Shown: in pieces, positions 11,209 to 19,554 of the stretch
Layout of the letters: each line of letters begins with the position of its first letter
How positions within the stretch are numbered: the stretch's first letter is position 1
DNA from: Solwaraspora sp. WMMD406
GTDB taxonomy: Bacteria; Actinomycetota; Actinomycetes; Mycobacteriales; Micromonosporaceae
Assembly (NCBI RefSeq): GCF_029626025.1
Contig: NZ_JARUBF010000001.1
Coordinates: 5,054,001-5,118,000 of the forward strand
Direction: 5' to 3'
DNA: 64,000 nucleotides
Made by a program: the position numbers and the translations under genes
The notes under the pieces: model-generated
Seen by the model: the letters and a program-made list of their open reading frames with translations, nothing else
Databases searched by the model: none
What the model was told of the DNA's origin: nothing

Positions 11209-11248
11209 GCCCGTGACGGCCGGCGTCTGGTCGCCGGGCGTCACGGGC
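11209..11248 (-). terminator. Strong hairpin between GH51 and dedA genes
   Basis: The two 17-nt arms (11209-11225 and 11232-11248) pair with one mismatch around a six-base loop; the outer part is GCCCGTGACG/CGTCACGGGC. It lies 159 bp downstream of the arabinofuranosidase stop on the same strand and could end that transcript before dedA. Confidence 0.5.
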
Positions 11249-11286
11249 CCATCCTCCCCACCACAGAGAGGGGCGACACCGGAACC

Positions 11287-11300
11287 CTTAACCGGTTAAG
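11287..11300. promoter_or_regulatory. Perfect LacI-type palindrome without an obvious target gene
   Basis: CTTAACCGGTTAAG is a perfect 14-bp palindrome in the 274-bp gap between the GH51 stop (11407) and the DedA gene. It resembles the site at 8752 upstream of the mannanase. No intact gene begins directly downstream on either strand. Confidence 0.5.
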
Positions 11301-11406
11301 CGCAACGTTACGCCGCCGTCACCGACACCGTCAAGGGAGACATCGATCACCATCTTCACAGTCGGGCTCCCGAGCAGCGGCACCACCCACGCCCCCCGTA
11401 CGGCGC

Positions 11407-12990
11407 TCAGCGGGCCTTCGCCAACCGCAGCATCGACCAGGACACCGGCGGCAACGCGACCTCCAGCCGCCCCTGATCCACCGCCGCACCGGACACCGAC
11501 CGGGGCCGTACCCGATCGGGCCGCGCCGACGTGTTGGCCGCCCGTACGTCCGGATCGGTCAACACACAGCGCTCCGCCAGCTGGTAACCGGGGAACGCCC
11601 GCAGGTCCACGCCGAGGGCGAGCGACTCGGAGCGGCTGCGGTTGACGGCGAACACCGTCAACGCGTCGGCGTCGTCGTCATGGGTGGCCACCGCGTCCAG
11701 CATCGGCACGTCGCCGTACTTCGCCGTGGTCATCAGCGGTGCCCGGCACTCCACCCGCAGCACCTCGCCCCGGGCGTGCCGAGCCGTGTAGGCGAACGGG
11801 TAGAAGATGGTCTGCCGCCAGGCCGGTCCACCCGCTTCGGCCCGGATGCCGGAAATGGTGTTCACCAGTTGCGCCTGGCAGGCCGCCGTCACCCGATCGC
11901 TGCGACGCAGCAGCGTGATCAGCAGCGAACCGACCACCACCGCGTCCGCCAGGGTGTAGTCGTCCTCGCTCAACGCCGGTGCCCGTACCCACTCGCCGGG
12001 CACCCCGTGCTGGAGGAACTCCCGCATGTACCAGACGTTCCACTCGTCGAACGAGATGTTCATCCGCTTGCGCTGACGAGTCTTGGCCCGCACATGGTCG
12101 CAGGTCGCCACGATGTCCGAGATGAAGTTGTCCATCTGCACCGACGAGGCGAGAAAGCTGTCCAGATCCCCGTCGAGCTCCTCGTGATAGAGGTGGGCCG
12201 AGACGAAGTCGACCTGGTCGTAGGTGTGCTCCAGGATGGTGGCCTCCCAGGAACCAAAGGTCGCCATGTCCGGCCCCGAGCTGCCGCAGGCGACCAGTTC
12301 CAGATCCGGATCGATCATCCGCATCGCCCGCGCCGTCTCGGCCGCTTTGCGCCCGTACTCGTCGGCGTTCTGATGGCCGAGTTGCCACGGACCGTCCATC
12401 TCGTTGCCGAGACACCACATCCGGATCCCGTACGGCTTCTCCCGGCCGTGCGCGCGGCGCAGGTCGGACAGGCGGGTGCCACCCGGATGGTTGGCGTACT
12501 CCAGCAGCTCCATGGCTTCCTGCGGACCCCGGGTGCCGAGGTTGACCGCCATCATCGGCTCCACCCCGGCGACTTCCGCCCAGGTCATGAACTCGTCGAG
12601 GCCGAACTCGTTGGTCTCGACGCTGTGCCACGCCGGGTCGAGCCGGGTCGGCCGCTGCTCACGCGGCCCGACCCCGTCCTCCCAGCGGTAGCCGGAGACG
12701 AAGTTGCCGCCGGGGTAGCGCACCACGGTCACGCCCTGTTCCCGGACCAAGTCGAGCACGTCACGGCGCAGTCCGCGCTCGTCCGCCTCGGGGTGCCCCG
12801 GCTCGTAGATCCCGGTGTAGACGCAGCGGCCCATGTGTTCGACGAACGATCCGAAGGTCCGCCGACGCACCGGGGCCACGACGAACGCCGGGTCGATGTG
12901 CATCGTGGCGGTGACCGGCTCGGCCGCCGCCATCAGGACGTCGCTCCCGCCAGCGACCCGCCGCTGTCGGTCGTTAACATCGATAGTCAT
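11407..12990 (-). CDS. GH51 alpha-L-arabinofuranosidase
   Basis: A 527-residue intracellular GH51 enzyme that removes arabinose side chains from arabinoxylan or arabinan oligosaccharides. There is no signal peptide. Family signatures are FGSFVEHMGRCVYTGIYEP near the N-terminus, RYPGGNFVSGY, acid/base Glu197 in LGNEMDGPW, and nucleophile Glu316 in SFDEWNVWY. A C-terminal beta-sandwich ends SWSMLRL. Length is normal. AAAGGA lies 9 nt before the ATG. Two tandem copies of TGTYGAACGCYAAC sit 61 and 85 bp upstream, so a LacI-type repressor probably controls it. With the secreted mannanase it supports hemicellulose use. Confidence 0.92.
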   Translation of the reverse strand: MTIDVNDRQRRVAGGSDVLMAAAEPVTATMHIDPAFVVAPVRRRTFGSFVEHMGRCVYTGIYEPGHPEADERGLRRDVLDLVREQGVTVVRYPGGNFVSGYRWEDGVGPREQRPTRLDPAWHSVETNEFGLDEFMTWAEVAGVEPMMAVNLGTRGPQEAMELLEYANHPGGTRLSDLRRAHGREKPYGIRMWCLGNEMDGPWQLGHQNADEYGRKAAETARAMRMIDPDLELVACGSSGPDMATFGSWEATILEHTYDQVDFVSAHLYHEELDGDLDSFLASSVQMDNFISDIVATCDHVRAKTRQRKRMNISFDEWNVWYMREFLQHGVPGEWVRAPALSEDDYTLADAVVVGSLLITLLRRSDRVTAACQAQLVNTISGIRAEAGGPAWRQTIFYPFAYTARHARGEVLRVECRAPLMTTAKYGDVPMLDAVATHDDDADALTVFAVNRSRSESLALGVDLRAFPGYQLAERCVLTDPDVRAANTSARPDRVRPRSVSGAAVDQGRLEVALPPVSWSMLRLAKAR

Positions 12991-13050
12991 CGCCGATGAT
13001 CCTTTCCGTGCCCCGAGAGGCGGCGACTTGACCGCCCCGAGGACGCACGC

Positions 13051-13088
13051 TGTTGAACGCCAACCGACCCACCGTGTCGAACGCTAAC
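13051..13088 (-). promoter_or_regulatory. Tandem operator upstream of the GH51 gene
   Basis: TGTTGAACGCCAAC (13051-13064) and TGTCGAACGCTAAC (13075-13088) are 12/14 identical and start 24 bp apart. The second is embedded in GTGTCGAACGCTAACAC, whose ends are complementary. CG-centred sites with TGT/ACA arms are typical of LacI-family regulators. They lie in the region divergent to the membrane protein gene at 13196. Confidence 0.5.
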
Positions 13089-13195
13089 ACGCGACCGTCG
13101 GCGCGCCATCGCCGTGCGAGACGGGCAGTCGCGCCCGCGTGAGCCGGTCGATCTGCCTCTGGCGCGGGCCCCGGATCGCCTGGACAATCGGCGAT

Positions 13196-13828
13196 ATGGC
13201 GGTGCTGTGGCTCGGTGGTGCGGTCCTGCTGACGTTCCTCAGCGGCTTTCTGATCGGCCAGGGGTCGGGGTTCCTCATCATCGCGGTCGCACTGGTATGG
13301 GCAAGTGCCGCCGCCTACGTGGTTGCCGCCATTTGGCCAGCTCAGGCACCGTACGATGGGCCGGCCAGCCGGTCGTGGATAGTCGTCAACGCCGGGCGCA
13401 CACTGCTCGGGATCGCGGTCGCGGTGCTCAGCAGCGGTTTCGCCCTCGCCTACGGCGAAGGCAACCTTTCACCGTACGGCGAGCAGGTCACCGCCGAGAT
13501 CACCGAGATCAGTGACGAATGCGCACCGGAGGCCCCTTCGTGCCATCCCAGCTACCGCCTGTCGGTTGCGGGCGACGACCTCGGTTGGGTTCCGGTATGT
13601 GCGCCGGCCGGGCCGGTCGGCACGACGGTCGAGGTTGACGTCGACCCGAACGGTCAGCGACGGCCGTGGCCCACTTCCTGTATCCCCGGGCGAGACAGCG
13701 CACAAACGATCACCACGCTGTGTGTCGGCGGCGTCGGCACCATCGGCCTGGTAGCCGTCGCCGATTCGGGGTGGCGCGCCAACCGTTCCCGGGTCCTTCG
13801 CCGGCGCGGCGACACCGAGCCCGACTGA
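13196..13828 (+). CDS. Putative membrane protein of unknown function
   Basis: A 210-residue protein with two hydrophobic helices near the N-terminus (MAVLWLGGAVLLTFLSGFLI and IIAVALVWASAAAYVVAAIW). A third follows near residue 70 (LLGIAVAVLSSGFALAY) and one near the C-terminus (LCVGGVGTIGLVAV). Between the last two is a roughly 75-residue loop with four Cys residues (CAPEAPSC, VPVCAP, TSCIPG) that looks like a small extracytoplasmic beta domain, similar in layout to DUF3592 proteins. The ATG at 13196 gives a membrane segment at the very start. I do not recognise the family with certainty. It precedes the caspase operon by 146 bp and may be unrelated to it. Confidence 0.55.
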   Translation: MAVLWLGGAVLLTFLSGFLIGQGSGFLIIAVALVWASAAAYVVAAIWPAQAPYDGPASRSWIVVNAGRTLLGIAVAVLSSGFALAYGEGNLSPYGEQVTAEITEISDECAPEAPSCHPSYRLSVAGDDLGWVPVCAPAGPVGTTVEVDVDPNGQRRPWPTSCIPGRDSAQTITTLCVGGVGTIGLVAVADSGWRANRSRVLRRRGDTEPD

Positions 13829-13974
13829 CGTACCAGCACAGCCGTCGACGCCCTGTCGTCGATGGCCAGCTCTGACTCCACGGCACCGTCGGCAGGCGGG
13901 CTCGTCCGGGTGGGCGGGGCATGCTCGTCCGTCAGAGGTCACTGCCAGCACACTTCACCCGGCGGAGGATCGGC

Positions 13975-15342
13975 GTGCGACGCAGTGCCCTACTCATCGG
14001 CTCTCAGACGTACGGCCTCAGCGGCGTCGGCAACGACGTGGACACCATGGCGGACCTGCTCGACCGACGGGGATTCACGGTGACCCGTCGCGAGTGCGCG
14101 CAGGCCACGCGGGCCGAGATCCTCGACGCGTACGAGCGGTTGATCCGCGACACCCGCGCGGACGACGCCGTCGTGCTCTACTACAGCGGGCACGGCGGCC
14201 TCGCGGTGGCCCCGCCCGACCTCGCCCGTGCGAGTCGGACCTCGGGCGCGACCCGGAGCGCCGGGGTGGGACGGGGCGCGCCGCCGAAGCTGCAGTTCAT
14301 CGTGCCGACTGACTACGCCGAATCGACCGAATCCGACTTCCGGGGCATCACTGGCGCGGAGCTCTCGGTGCTGCTCGTCCGGCTGGCGAACGTGACCAAC
14401 AACATCACCGTCGTCGTCGACGCCTGCCACGCCGCGCACGTGTCGCGCGACGACGAACTGGTAGTCAAGGCACTGCGCGGCCGGACGTACATCGACATCG
14501 AAGAACACCTGAGCCGCCTGCGACGCCAGGGCCTGGACACGGCGGTACGGGACGTGCTCGGCAACCAACGCGCCGTACGGGTGGTGGCCTGCGGACGCGA
14601 CCAGTCGGCGTACGAGCACACCAACGCCGCCAGCCGGCGTACCGGAGTTTTCACCGAGGCCCTGGCACGGACGCTGACCGAGACCGGGGAGCAGCCGGCG
14701 ACCTGGGCCGGCCTACTTTCCCGGGTACGCGAGCGGGTCTGGGACGCCGTGCCGTGGCAGCGACCCGAGGCCGAAGGCCCGGCCCACCGGCTGCTCTTCC
14801 AGACTGTCGCCGACCAGCCATCGCCGGTCGAGGACCGGTCCCCGCTGGGGGCTGCGGTCACCGTGGAATGGGGCCGCGTCCACGACGGCCGACCCGCGCC
14901 GCTGCCGGCGGCGGGGGCGACGCTGGCCGACGACGACCACGTGTACGTGCGCGTGCGCAACACCGGCCACGCCACCGTGCACGTGTCGGTCCTCGCGTTC
15001 GACGCGCAGTCGCGGATCTCCGTGGTCACCTCGCTCGACCCGTCAGGTGTCCCGGTCGGTCCGGCCGAGGAACACCTCGTCGGCCGTGACGAGCTGGACG
15101 GACGGCTGGTCGGGTTCCGACTTGCCCGGCTCCCCCGGCTCCCCCGGCTCCCCCGACCGTCCGGCGTCGATGACGGCGACACCCACCGCGACGCCTCCCC
15201 CGAAGCGGCGATGGTCGTCCTGGTCGCCTCGGCCCCGGCCACCCCGGTGAAGGCATACCGGGAGCTTGGCGCAGGTCACCACGGGTCGGTCCGGCACGAC
15301 GTACACCGGATCTCGTTCCGCTGGGCACCGGTCCGTCAGTAA
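13975..15342 (+). CDS. Caspase-like (peptidase C14) protein with C-terminal Ig-like domain
   Basis: A 455-residue protein. Residues 1-250 form a caspase fold: RRSALLIGSQTYG start, YYSGHGG with catalytic His73, and VVVDACHAAH with catalytic Cys151, so the dyad is intact. Residues about 280-455 resemble a DUF4384-type beta domain (LADDDHVYVRVRNTGHATVHV), often fused to bacterial caspases. The GTG at 13975 is chosen because GGAGG lies 6 nt upstream and the fold begins there. An LPRLPRLPR repeat near residue 395 comes from a CCCCCGGCT repeat. It is the first of five collinear genes ending with a second caspase-fold protease (CHAT). The substrate is unknown; a partner encoded in the operon is a plausible target. 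Confidence 0.85.
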   Translation: MRRSALLIGSQTYGLSGVGNDVDTMADLLDRRGFTVTRRECAQATRAEILDAYERLIRDTRADDAVVLYYSGHGGLAVAPPDLARASRTSGATRSAGVGRGAPPKLQFIVPTDYAESTESDFRGITGAELSVLLVRLANVTNNITVVVDACHAAHVSRDDELVVKALRGRTYIDIEEHLSRLRRQGLDTAVRDVLGNQRAVRVVACGRDQSAYEHTNAASRRTGVFTEALARTLTETGEQPATWAGLLSRVRERVWDAVPWQRPEAEGPAHRLLFQTVADQPSPVEDRSPLGAAVTVEWGRVHDGRPAPLPAAGATLADDDHVYVRVRNTGHATVHVSVLAFDAQSRISVVTSLDPSGVPVGPAEEHLVGRDELDGRLVGFRLARLPRLPRLPRPSGVDDGDTHRDASPEAAMVVLVASAPATPVKAYRELGAGHHGSVRHDVHRISFRWAPVRQ

Positions 15343-15425
15343 CCCACATGAGCGCGACAACCGAGGTGTTCGGCGCGGCGGACGCGACCGACGCGACCCG
15401 TGACCCGGATGGAGGATGAGCAGCT

Positions 15426-16988
15426 GTGTCGATCAAGGACTTGTTACTCGGGCAGAAAGACGACACCGTGTACGCCCGCGCGGTGCCGCAGCGGGTCGAG
15501 CTGACCGAGACGTACCGGGTCAGGCAGGACATCTCCAACAATCGGTCGGTTGAGCAGGACGGCGACGGTGCCGGCCGCCTCGAGATCATCGTGCCGTACG
15601 ACGGGCAGCGGTACTTCACCCAGGAGGCCTCCAGCGATGTCGCGCATGCGCTGCCGTCGGGTCCCGGGCCGGACAGCCGGGCCATGATCGGTCATCTTCT
15701 GTTGACTGACCACCACAAGGCGACCCACCTGCCCGCCGAGGTCCACCACCACACCTCGGCCGCTGTCCTCCCGCTCACCGTGCCGCTGACCGACGCGGGT
15801 GCTCCGATCAACCTGACCCTAGACCGCCAGACGTGCGAGATCCGGCACGACTACCAGCTCCAGAACCCGCTGGTCTACCCGGTGGAGTTCACCGTCAACG
15901 TCCACGATCTCGACAGCCTGGAAGACGAACTGGAGGACGCCGCCAGAGTCGCCGACGACCTCGATCCGGAGACGGTACGGGAGAAAGCCTGGGATCGGAT
16001 CAAGGGGAAGTGGTACACCAATCCGCAGCAGATCATCAGCAGGTTCGACCGAAAGGCCAGCTTCACCAACGAGTTGTGGCTGACGTTCGCCCTCCGGATC
16101 GTGCTTCCCGTCGAGCCGCGCCCCCGCCAGCTGTCTCCCGAGATCACGAGCATGTCCATCGACTGGCCGACGCTCACCTCGCTGCGCAGCACCAGGCTCT
16201 CCGTCAAGAATCTCGAGTCGCCGGCGAGTGAGGACCCACTCCGGAAGGTGGTGCGCTACAACCCGGTCGAGCGCCGGCTGGAATGGGACGACGTTCCGGT
16301 GCGCTACCTGGAACCGGAGGAGTCCGGCCACGACGGCACCGTTCAGATGTTCCACAGCGACATCGCCGTGCTCTACGTCGGACATCCGGGTGACCTGTTG
16401 AAGGACGACGTGTTCGAAGTCGACGCGGAGGTCGAGATCCCGGGCTACCTGATGTCCGGGGTGCGGGCCAGGTTGTACGACGCGACCGGACACCCACACG
16501 CGCTGCGGCCGGAGCTGTCGACGAAGCTGGCGATCACGGCGAAGGTGTATCTGGGCGACGTCTTCGCAGGGCGGGCGTTCTCCCCGTACCAGCAGTTCGT
16601 CTTCGACGACATCATCCCGGAGGAAATCCGGATCACGGATATCGAAACCGTGCTACGCAACGCCCGGTTCACGGTCAAGAAACTGCCGGAGGAACCGCAG
16701 AACCCGGCCGCCCCGAGGTGGCTGCTGCTGGCCCGACGCAGCCAAGGACCGGACGACCTCGAACTGCGGATTCTGATCGAGGGCAAACGGACACAGCTTC
16801 TGCGTCAGCAGAAGATGGGCAACACAGTGGTCGAAGGCGCCAAGGAGAGTGGCCGGATCACCGTCTCCATGCTCGGCACGTTGCACCGCGACCACAAGGA
16901 GATCGCCCGCGTGATGAACACCGTGCAGCAGGAAATTCGGGAGCGGTTCGTCTACCACCAGTTGTCGAGAAGGAAAGCAGCCGAGTGA
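15426..16988 (+). CDS. Caspase-operon protein 2, unknown family
   Basis: A 520-residue soluble protein that I do not recognise. It is rich in predicted beta strands. An acidic helical stretch (about 155-185, LEDELEDAARVADDLDPE) and a basic C-terminal helical region (about 455-520) are visible. The segment ERRLEWDDVP followed by GYLMSGVRARLY (around residues 280-355) resembles YREIRWKQV followed by LLSGVTGVGVY in the next gene product, suggesting a shared domain. The GTG start has GGAGGATGAGCAGCT upstream. The stop overlaps the next ATG as TGATG, so the two are translated together. The gap to the caspase gene is 83 bp. A role as substrate, sensor or scaffold for the proteases is inference. Confidence 0.7.
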   Translation: MSIKDLLLGQKDDTVYARAVPQRVELTETYRVRQDISNNRSVEQDGDGAGRLEIIVPYDGQRYFTQEASSDVAHALPSGPGPDSRAMIGHLLLTDHHKATHLPAEVHHHTSAAVLPLTVPLTDAGAPINLTLDRQTCEIRHDYQLQNPLVYPVEFTVNVHDLDSLEDELEDAARVADDLDPETVREKAWDRIKGKWYTNPQQIISRFDRKASFTNELWLTFALRIVLPVEPRPRQLSPEITSMSIDWPTLTSLRSTRLSVKNLESPASEDPLRKVVRYNPVERRLEWDDVPVRYLEPEESGHDGTVQMFHSDIAVLYVGHPGDLLKDDVFEVDAEVEIPGYLMSGVRARLYDATGHPHALRPELSTKLAITAKVYLGDVFAGRAFSPYQQFVFDDIIPEEIRITDIETVLRNARFTVKKLPEEPQNPAAPRWLLLARRSQGPDDLELRILIEGKRTQLLRQQKMGNTVVEGAKESGRITVSMLGTLHRDHKEIARVMNTVQQEIRERFVYHQLSRRKAAE

Positions 16989-19159
16989 TGAACGAGGAAG
17001 TGGTTGGCCGCGCGCCTCGGGCGCGCTGCTACAAGTGCGGACACGACAAGATCGCCTCGCTGTGCCACCATTGCCAACGTCCGATGTGCCGCAAGCACAG
17101 CCCGATGGTGTTCCGGCCGGAGAAATCCCAGGGCGGCACGTCCGGTGGCGGCAGGGCGAAACCGGCCAAACCGATCAGTGCGGAGTTCGCCGGCTTCGGC
17201 CTCGACAGCGCCACAGCGGGCGTCTATCACTGCGACGACCACGATCACGTCGTCAATGGCATCCCGTACCGCTGGATCGCGCTCGGGGCGGCTGCCGCGG
17301 CGCTCGGCACCCTCCTGCTGGCCGTACACCTCGCGACCGGGCTGATCCTGATGCTCGCCGGCCTGGTGACGGCCGGCGGCGCGCTGCTCGTGCACTACCT
17401 GCGGGCCCAGAACGCGACGCGCCCCCCGCTGCCGATCGTGCCTCAGCTGGGCTCTGTCGAGCTCGTCGAACGCCTCAGCGGGTACGTCCGCCTGGACGAC
17501 GCCGGCTACGCCAGCACAGTGGACTCGCTAGCCGGGACGATGACGGTCACCATGTCGACCAACAACGCCTTCGCCGGGATCCAGGCGTACCGCAAACGGT
17601 TCACGCTTCCCCCGTCCGAGCCGGTGCCGTTCTCCTGCGGCTACCTGATGTTCAAGGGAGACGTCGGGCTCGCTTTCCGTCCCGGGCAGACCTCGGTCCT
17701 GCCCGCCGGGACCGGCATCGCACTCGGCGGCGATTCCGCCGACGACAGTCCGCTGCTCCGACCGGCAGCACAGCGGCCACACGACGAGCCGACCTCCGTC
17801 GTCGACTACGAGATCCTGGACAGCCGCACCCCGGGCGGTATCCCCCTGTGGATCGTGCCGTCCCTGGTCCCCACGTCCGATCGCCGTACGCTCGAAATCG
17901 ACCTGCACTGGAATCCGCTCGGGGAGGAGCCGGACAACCTCACGCTGTCGGTGTTCGACCTGATCCAGCTCGAAGTGCCGGCGAGCTGGGGTCACCTGGA
18001 GAACTCCGCACCGGGCCGAGCCGAGGTCAGCCTCCGCGACGACGGGTATCGGGAAATCCGGTGGAAGCAGGTCAAGCCGAGCGCCGCCGCCGGTACCAGC
18101 CGTAGTCTGCCCCTGACGCTACGATTCGAAAATCGCATCACCGAGATGCCCGAAACGGCCGTCGACAGCGACGCCGGGCCTGCCCGGACCGGGGACGACA
18201 GCCCACGGACCAGGCTCACCGTGTCCGGCAAACTCGAGGCGACGTTCGACAAGCTCCTCTCCGGCGTCACCGGCGTCGGTGTCTACCTGCCCGGCGGCGG
18301 AGCCGGACACCGGCTGAAGGCCACGACGCAGACCCGGGTGGCCGTCGCGCTCGACGCCAGTCTCCGCTCGATCCGTTATCAGGAACAGCGGGCGATCCCG
18401 GACGACAAGGCATCCGATCACCCCCGGGCGGACGAGTTCCACGGTGTCGTCCCCGACCACAGCGTGGTGGCGGAACTGACCAACGCCATCAGCTACGACG
18501 ACTACTACGTCAAGAGCGTCGTCGAGCACCTGCCGTATCTCGACGACGCGCGATCCGGGGTGAACCGCGTCTGGGACATTTCCGGCCGGCGGTACATCGG
18601 ACTGTTTCCCATCGACTTCGACATCAACCTGCGCGGCGAGGAGGTCGGTGCCTCGTTCGGAAGCATCGGCAAGACGACCGCCACGGTGACGGTCAAGGGT
18701 ACCCACGCGATGGGCGTCCCGGTCGGGATACGGCCGTCGATCGAGCCGGCCGACGACAGCACCGCGCCGGATACCTCCGGCGACGAGCTGCTCATCCACA
18801 TCGAGAACACCTGGGAAAGCCTGCGCGACCGGGTCACCCGGTTGCTCGCCGCCCGCGCCGCTGGCGCCGCCGACCCCCGCGCGCTGCCGTCGGCGGAGAC
18901 GACCGTCGCACCGGACGACGTGATCGACGGGCAGACCTGGCCGGACGACACCATCCGGGTCGAGGCCACCGTCGGGCCGGAGTACGGGTCGGACGTCCCG
19001 TTCGCAGCGGACGACCCGAGCCAACGGATCGCCGAACTGCGTCGGCAGCGCGGCGTCGCCGGTGAGGCGGTGGTCTCGGGACGCATCTCGGAAGAGACCT
19101 ATCGATCGGTCGTCGCGCAGATCGACGCCGAGCTAGCCGGATTGGAGTGCGAACGATGA
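16988..19159 (+). CDS. Caspase-operon protein 3: zinc-finger membrane protein
   Basis: About 723 residues. The N-terminus has a B-box-like zinc cluster (CYKCGHDK, then LCHHCQRPMCRKHS), and a further CDDHDH lies before two membrane helices (IALGAAAAALGTLLLAVHL and LILMLAGLVTAGGALLV, about residues 98-137). The rest is a large beta-rich region sharing the W-x-x-V then L-x-SGV pattern with the preceding protein. The last 40 residues (GRISEETYRSVVAQIDAELAGLE) form a short helical tail like SHOCT-type tails. Both termini should be cytoplasmic. The ATG overlaps the previous stop. CHHCxxPxCRxH recurs in the next protein. The family is unknown; it would anchor the system to the membrane. Confidence 0.7.
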   Translation: MNEEVVGRAPRARCYKCGHDKIASLCHHCQRPMCRKHSPMVFRPEKSQGGTSGGGRAKPAKPISAEFAGFGLDSATAGVYHCDDHDHVVNGIPYRWIALGAAAAALGTLLLAVHLATGLILMLAGLVTAGGALLVHYLRAQNATRPPLPIVPQLGSVELVERLSGYVRLDDAGYASTVDSLAGTMTVTMSTNNAFAGIQAYRKRFTLPPSEPVPFSCGYLMFKGDVGLAFRPGQTSVLPAGTGIALGGDSADDSPLLRPAAQRPHDEPTSVVDYEILDSRTPGGIPLWIVPSLVPTSDRRTLEIDLHWNPLGEEPDNLTLSVFDLIQLEVPASWGHLENSAPGRAEVSLRDDGYREIRWKQVKPSAAAGTSRSLPLTLRFENRITEMPETAVDSDAGPARTGDDSPRTRLTVSGKLEATFDKLLSGVTGVGVYLPGGGAGHRLKATTQTRVAVALDASLRSIRYQEQRAIPDDKASDHPRADEFHGVVPDHSVVAELTNAISYDDYYVKSVVEHLPYLDDARSGVNRVWDISGRRYIGLFPIDFDINLRGEEVGASFGSIGKTTATVTVKGTHAMGVPVGIRPSIEPADDSTAPDTSGDELLIHIENTWESLRDRVTRLLAARAAGAADPRALPSAETTVAPDDVIDGQTWPDDTIRVEATVGPEYGSDVPFAADDPSQRIAELRRQRGVAGEAVVSGRISEETYRSVVAQIDAELAGLECER

Positions 19160-19554
19160 TCGTCACCTGCGGGGGCGGCGGCGAGCCCCTGGAAGACAAG
19201 CAGATCCTGGTGTGCCACCACTGCGGGACGCCGGTCTGCCGGGCCCACGGTCGGATCATCGCCCCCGACCATGCCTTCGCCGACGCTGACGCTGATTCGG
19301 CGGCCCCAGATGGCGTCGATTCCCCGGACCCCGATTCCGATACGCCGAATCCGGTGCCCCACCCGGTGCCGCTTCCCGCGCGGCCGACGACCGCACCCTC
19401 GGCCCGGGGCACCGCCGTGAGCGCGCCGCCCGCTGTGCACTGCGAGAAGTGCGCCAAACGGTTTCACCCGAACGAGATCCGCAGGGAACGGGCGGCCAAC
19501 GTGAAGGAACAGCTGAAGAGGTTCAGCGGGGAACGATCGGCGGGCAGGCCTTGA
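19156..19554 (+). CDS. Caspase-operon protein 4: small double zinc-ribbon protein
   Basis: 132 residues. The N-terminal LVCHHCGTPVCRAHGR repeats the CHHCxxPxCRxH motif of the preceding membrane protein. A central Asp/Pro-rich linker (DADADS, PDPDSDTPNP) leads to a second metal motif CEKCAKRFHP. It lacks membrane segments. The ATG at 19156 overlaps the previous stop as ATGA and its own stop overlaps the next start as TTGA, so it is embedded in a tightly coupled operon. It may bridge the membrane protein and the CHAT protease by zinc-finger pairing; this is inference. Confidence 0.7.
   Translation: MIVTCGGGGEPLEDKQILVCHHCGTPVCRAHGRIIAPDHAFADADADSAAPDGVDSPDPDSDTPNPVPHPVPLPARPTTAPSARGTAVSAPPAVHCEKCAKRFHPNEIRRERAANVKEQLKRFSGERSAGRP

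Noticed and set aside
11041-12999. 652-codon open frame opposite the GH51 gene
   Set aside because: High-GC antisense frame; the minus-strand protein has all GH51 catalytic motifs and the antisense product has none.
15348-15419. 23-codon micro-ORF between the caspase gene and protein 2
   Set aside because: No clear ribosome binding site and Ala/Asp/Thr composition; nothing supports it beyond an open frame.
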